Positions 37,843-40,593 of a stretch of 40,593 nucleotides of DNA are shown here, one piece after another; position 1 is the stretch's first letter; the number at the start of each line of letters is the position of its first letter. The DNA comes from Bacillota bacterium (GTDB taxonomy: Bacteria; Bacillota; JADQBR01). The stretch covers positions 1 through 40,593 of the forward strand of contig JADQBR010000035.1 in NCBI GenBank assembly GCA_016278515.1, written 5' to 3'. Made by a program: the position numbers and the translations under genes. The notes under the pieces are model-generated. The model was given only the letters and a program-made list of their open reading frames with translations. It searched no databases and was not told the DNA's origin.

Positions 37843-38254
37843 ATTATTTATGATAATATTATGCATCCCATTTGAAGGCCAAATATTATGCTTAAAAAGC
37901 CCACTCTTACTAGGATTATTAGTTATTGTGCTTATTTCTCGCACACTTTCTGTTATTGCTTTATGGAACAGTATAATGGAATAGTAACAGTATGTAGCGA
38001 CAATAAAGAATTGAAGGTAATAAGGGATATTTTATAGAATACTTTTGATATTGTCGGGGGGACGTGAGCCAAAGGACTTTGTACGGTTATCTCAAGTGGT
38101 TCGTCCAGATACTAGAATGAGTAGTTCCTTTAGGGCTGTTGTAATAAGCATCATACTAACGTTTAGAATAACCGGAACTTGCGACTTTTTCTAACTTTAT
38201 GTGGTTATCACAAACTTAATTTCATTAATGAGTTGAAATAAAGGGGAATAAAGA
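37843..38254. other. Noncoding stretch with no recognised gene
   Basis: I see no supported gene here. The reading frames are short and lack ribosome sites. GGACG and CGTCC arms at about 38060 and 38103 could form one stem of a structured RNA, and a direct repeat of ATATTATGC occurs twice near 37860-37900. A plus-strand frame at 37802-37984 overlaps the tRNA-Sec hairpin and looks random. The ribosome site AAGGGG (38241-38246) belongs to the GyrI-like gene that follows. Confidence 0.5.
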
Positions 38255-38322
38255 ATGAAGCATGAAGCATGAAGCATGAAGCATGAAGCATGAAGCATGA
38301 AGCATGAAGCATGAAGCATGAA
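38255..38322 (+). repeat. Tandem heptamer array, 9 copies of ATGAAGC
   Basis: Nine exact copies of ATGAAGC (38255-38317) are followed by a partial copy ATGAA. The array starts at the position where the first ATG has a well-spaced Shine-Dalgarno (AAGGGG, 8 bases upstream). The ninth copy supplies the only ATG that opens into the GyrI-like frame. Every earlier copy yields a five-codon frame (MKHEA) that stops at TGA overlapping the ATG two copies later. Confidence 0.95.
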
Positions 38323-38935
38323 TGGCGAAAGAAAGAAAAGAATTTATATGTACCAAAGCAAAAACCAGAACTTATAACAGTCCCAGAACAAAAATTCTTT
38401 ATGATAAAAGGAACTGGAAATCCAAATGCCGAGGAATTTTCTGAAAGAATAGGGGGTTCTTTATTCCTTAGCGTACTCTGTTAGAATGATGCCCAAAAAC
38501 GGCTATAATCCAGAAGGATATTTTGAATATACAGTATATCCATTAGAGGGGATATGGGACTTAACCGAAAAAGGGAAAAAGTTAAAAACTTTTAGTAAAG
38601 ATGAACTATTATATACTATCATGATTAGGCAACCAAAGTTTGTTACAAATGAGGTTGTGGAAAGAGCCTTTGAGAACGTAAGAAAGAAGAAACCACATCC
38701 GTTCCTTAAGGAAGTAACATTTGAGACGATTGAAGATGGCTTATCAGTTCAAATGCTGCATGTTGGCTCTTATGATGAGGAACCGGAAAGCTTCAAGCAA
38801 ATGGACGGGTATATAGAAAATAATAATCTTGAAAGAGTGACTCTTACGCACCGTGAAATATATTTATCTGACGTGCGAAAAATTGAACCAGCAAAATTAA
38901 AAACTGTTCTGAGGTATATGGTTAAGCCAAAATAG
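38311..38935 (+). pseudogene. GyrI-like domain protein, disrupted by a +1 frameshift
   Basis: Frame one from ATG at 38311 reads MKHEWRKKEKNLYVPKQKPE, and continues to EFSERIGG before hitting TAG. Frame two, from 38452 on, gives VLYSLAYSVRMMPKNGYNPE and runs to 38935. Dropping one G from the GGGGG run (38452-38456) joins them into 207 residues, matching GyrI-like small-molecule-binding proteins (segments YTVYPLEGIWDL, YTIMIRQPKFVT and MLHVGSYDEEPESF). The family binds hydrophobic or drug-like ligands. The break may be real, a sequencing error in a G run, or slippage. The heptamer array sits at the start. Confidence 0.85.
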
Positions 38936-38995
38936 ATTTGTCGGGATTTTGGTGTGACTTACCAAAGCTATCAAAGAAATATATCATCCATTTCA

Positions 38996-39012
38996 CCCCT
39001 TGACTTCAGGGG
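38996..39012. terminator. Small hairpin after the GyrI-like gene
   Basis: CCCCT/AGGGG arms with a 7-base loop are followed by CCATTTATAT. The poor T run makes termination uncertain. Confidence 0.35.
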
Positions 39013-39110
39013 CCATTTATATATAATTCTTCTTATGGTAATTCTTAAAAATTGTTTATCAATTTAACTTAGCGTTCGAATTAATAGTATATCTTTGAGG
39101 AGGGTACAAC

Positions 39111-39398
39111 ATGCCAACTTACGAATACCGCTGTCCCGAGTGCGGGGTGTTTGAAAAAAAGCAGAGAATTATCGAAGAACCTATTGAAAACTGCCCTAAA
39201 TGTGACAGCCCCGTTAAGCGGCTTATCAGTAAAAACGTAGGAATTGTTTATAAAACAGGAGGTTTTTACTCCACTGACAACCGCCCGGCAGCATATAAGG
39301 ATAAGGCCGAGAAAGAGAGCACTGGAAGCAAACCAACTGCTGAAAAGGAAAGCAAATCAACAACAGAAACAACAAAATCTGATAAAGCCAGTGCATAG
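39111..39398 (+). CDS. FmdB-family zinc-ribbon protein
   Basis: The 95-residue product starts PTYEYRCPECGVFEKKQR and has a second pair of cysteines in ENCPKCDSPVKRLIS, so it should bind one zinc ion through CPEC and CPKC. GFYSTDNR is also typical of the family. The last 30 residues are Lys-, Ser- and Thr-rich and disordered. FmdB proteins are regarded as regulatory or as small zinc ribbons of unknown partner. ATG at 39111 follows GAGGAGG. Confidence 0.9.
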   Translation: MPTYEYRCPECGVFEKKQRIIEEPIENCPKCDSPVKRLISKNVGIVYKTGGFYSTDNRPAAYKDKAEKESTGSKPTAEKESKSTTETTKSDKASA

Positions 39399-39587
39399 AA
39401 GAGGGACAAGGGTATAGAATAGAGCTGTAAACTAAAAAACGTTTTACTAAAGTTAGAGATAGTTAACTGGAAATACATTATAAAAATCCATAACATAACT
39501 GAGAACGGCGTAGCAACCATAATACATGGCAGCTTCGCTGTTCTTTGTTAACAGGAAATATCATATCATTTTATGACTTTTTAAAAA

Positions 39588-39698
39588 GATGAAAATGCAC
39601 CAGTAGGTGATGCTTTGAAAGCTTCATTAGGCGCACTTACAGTGGCAAGAGAATCTTCTAATCCTACGGCAATAGCGGTAGTTGCTAAAAAGGCCTAA
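39588..39698 (+). pseudogene. Gene remnant, C-terminal fragment of unknown protein
   Basis: A 36-codon frame with protein-like composition (it includes GDALKASLGALTVARESSNP) ends at TAA 39696-39698. It follows an in-frame TAA just upstream and has no usable start codon or ribosome site. I cannot identify the parent gene. The rest of the 39399-39790 gap shows only a small CAGC/GCTG hairpin near 39530 and the ribosome site of the next gene. Confidence 0.35.
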
Positions 39699-39790
39699 GT
39701 AAAATATATCCATCAAGTTTTTGGAACAAGTATCATTATCCTCTCGTCTAAAAAGCAAAACAAAGAATAAGCTGAGGGAGGACATAACAC

Positions 39791-40582
39791 ATGAAAAAAC
39801 AATTAATAACTGCAGCATTAATGACATCATTGCTGGTAGCTTCTAGTACCAGTGCCTTAGCGGTGGAGGAACCGGCTAGGTCAGAAGGAACAGCTGTCCC
39901 GGGTTATCAGGGTGAAATCATAGAAATTGCACCTCTTTCGGGGCAAGTCCTTGAGGATGAAAATGGCTACCCAAAACGGGCTGTCAATTTTTTAACAGAG
40001 AAGCTGCAGATGACGGCGGAGGATATTCAATTATTTGGCGGGATTATTGAAGAACTGCCCCATGTAGATAGAAATTTTTGGTGGACTAAATATACGGTAG
40101 AAATCGATAAAGAGCATAAATTTGGCAGTGTCTACATTGACTTGGATAACGGAGATATTTTGCTGAAAGACCAGGCAGATCCCATATTTGCAAAAGAAAG
40201 GCAGCTAGCTGAGGCTGAACTGGAAAGGCTTAAGCAGGAAGCCGGAAAAATAGAAGTGTCACTATATCAGGAATTAGAGCTTTTTATCGCTGAGGACGAG
40301 GAACTAAGAATAAGTGTTATTCCAGCATACAGTGCCAGTACAGAAGTGCGCAGTGAGTTGGAAGGTCTGGCCCAGGAATACAGCGGTGTTTCGCAGTTTG
40401 TAGATGAAGAGGGTAACATTAAGAGAGAGCAGTTTGAGAAGTTTGATGAGGTAAAAATGCGTGAATATCTTGATCAGGTTCGTTTGGTGAAGCTGGCAGG
40501 CTATCAGGAAGGACAGCGGGGGATTATTCAGTATCTCACGATAAGTTGTATAATTAAGTGCCCAAACACAGATAAAAAATGA
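39791..40582 (+). CDS. Secreted protein of unknown function, C-terminus possibly replaced
   Basis: The 263-residue frame starts MKKQLITAALMTSLLVASS with a clear signal peptide (cleavage near SALA, residue 24) and a GGGAGGA ribosome site. A domain around residues 60-130 (ITLxLDNGDILL-like segment YIDLDNGDILLKDQAD) resembles PepSY/YcdB-type repeats, weakly. A charged helical part follows (residues 135-240). The last 20 or so residues (YLTISCIIKCPNTDKK) differ in composition and end near the window edge, as if the gene were cut by an inserted element. Confidence 0.7.
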   Translation: MKKQLITAALMTSLLVASSTSALAVEEPARSEGTAVPGYQGEIIEIAPLSGQVLEDENGYPKRAVNFLTEKLQMTAEDIQLFGGIIEELPHVDRNFWWTKYTVEIDKEHKFGSVYIDLDNGDILLKDQADPIFAKERQLAEAELERLKQEAGKIEVSLYQELELFIAEDEELRISVIPAYSASTEVRSELEGLAQEYSGVSQFVDEEGNIKREQFEKFDEVKMREYLDQVRLVKLAGYQEGQRGIIQYLTISCIIKCPNTDKK

Positions 40583-40593
40583 CTCACAGCTAA

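Noticed and set aside
37802-37984. A 60-codon plus-strand frame after tRNA-Sec
   Set aside because: It runs through the tRNA-Sec hairpin, has no ribosome site, and resembles no known protein.
38040-38220. In-frame UGA after a short open frame as a possible selenoprotein next to tRNA-Sec
   Set aside because: There is no start signal, no protein similarity I recognise, and further stops follow within a few codons.
38255-38322. Heptamer array as a CRISPR array
   Set aside because: Units are 7 bases with no spacers; it is a simple tandem repeat.

Overview
The window looks like the replication-origin region of a low-GC, spore-forming Firmicute, most likely an anaerobic member of the Clostridia. 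Support comes from the gene order around dnaA, the spore-type protein YyaC, a GerMN-domain lipoprotein, bacterial selenocysteine genes, LarE and the AT-rich base composition. No 16S or other species-level marker is present, so the genus is left open.

Layout. Everything left of about 15.4 kb is on the minus strand. It runs, in transcription order towards position 1, dnaA, dnaN, S4 protein, recF, remB, gyrB, gyrA, pdxS, pdxT, a GH15-type glycosidase, serA, serS and a tRNA-Ser cut by the window edge. From 15.8 kb the plus strand carries rpmH, rnpA, yidD, yidC, jag, mnmE, mnmG, rsmG, parA and parB, followed by two parS sites. The origin is bipartite: one DnaA-box cluster lies between dnaA and rpmH (15.45-15.73 kb). 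A second element lies between dnaA and dnaN (13.9-14.03 kb), with two perfect DnaA boxes, TAG/TAA 'DnaA-trio' repeats and an AT-rich tract. Genes on both sides therefore point away from the origin. Only larE and yyaC oppose the presumed fork direction on the right arm.

Right of parS (24-34 kb) is a mixed housekeeping and accessory stretch: a small unknown protein, a cysteine desulfurase, DUF554, a D-amino-acid PLP enzyme, larE, DUF4446, a DagK-type lipid kinase, a YkuS-like protein, an HD hydrolase, yyaC, a YkvI-type membrane protein and a GerMN lipoprotein. From 34.2 to 37.8 kb is a compact selenocysteine insertion locus (selA, selB, tRNA-Sec). The last 3 kb is looser. It holds a GyrI-like gene broken by one base and preceded by nine copies of a heptamer, an FmdB zinc-ribbon protein, a short gene remnant and a secreted protein with an atypical C-terminus at the window edge.

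Regulation visible in the sequence includes a serine T-box with its own promoter ahead of serA-serS, a LexA-like palindrome inside the gyrB promoter, a consensus rpmH promoter next to DnaA boxes, and many intrinsic terminators. Start codons were reassigned in many genes because a good Shine-Dalgarno sequence and family length point to an internal ATG, GTG or TTG; TTG starts are common here. The most unusual observations are the heptamer array and frameshift at 38.2-38.9 kb, a conserved leader element found twice (before the cysteine desulfurase and before DUF554), and the LexA-like site at gyrB. I did not find a CRISPR array, prophage, complete insertion sequence or a convincing new defence system.
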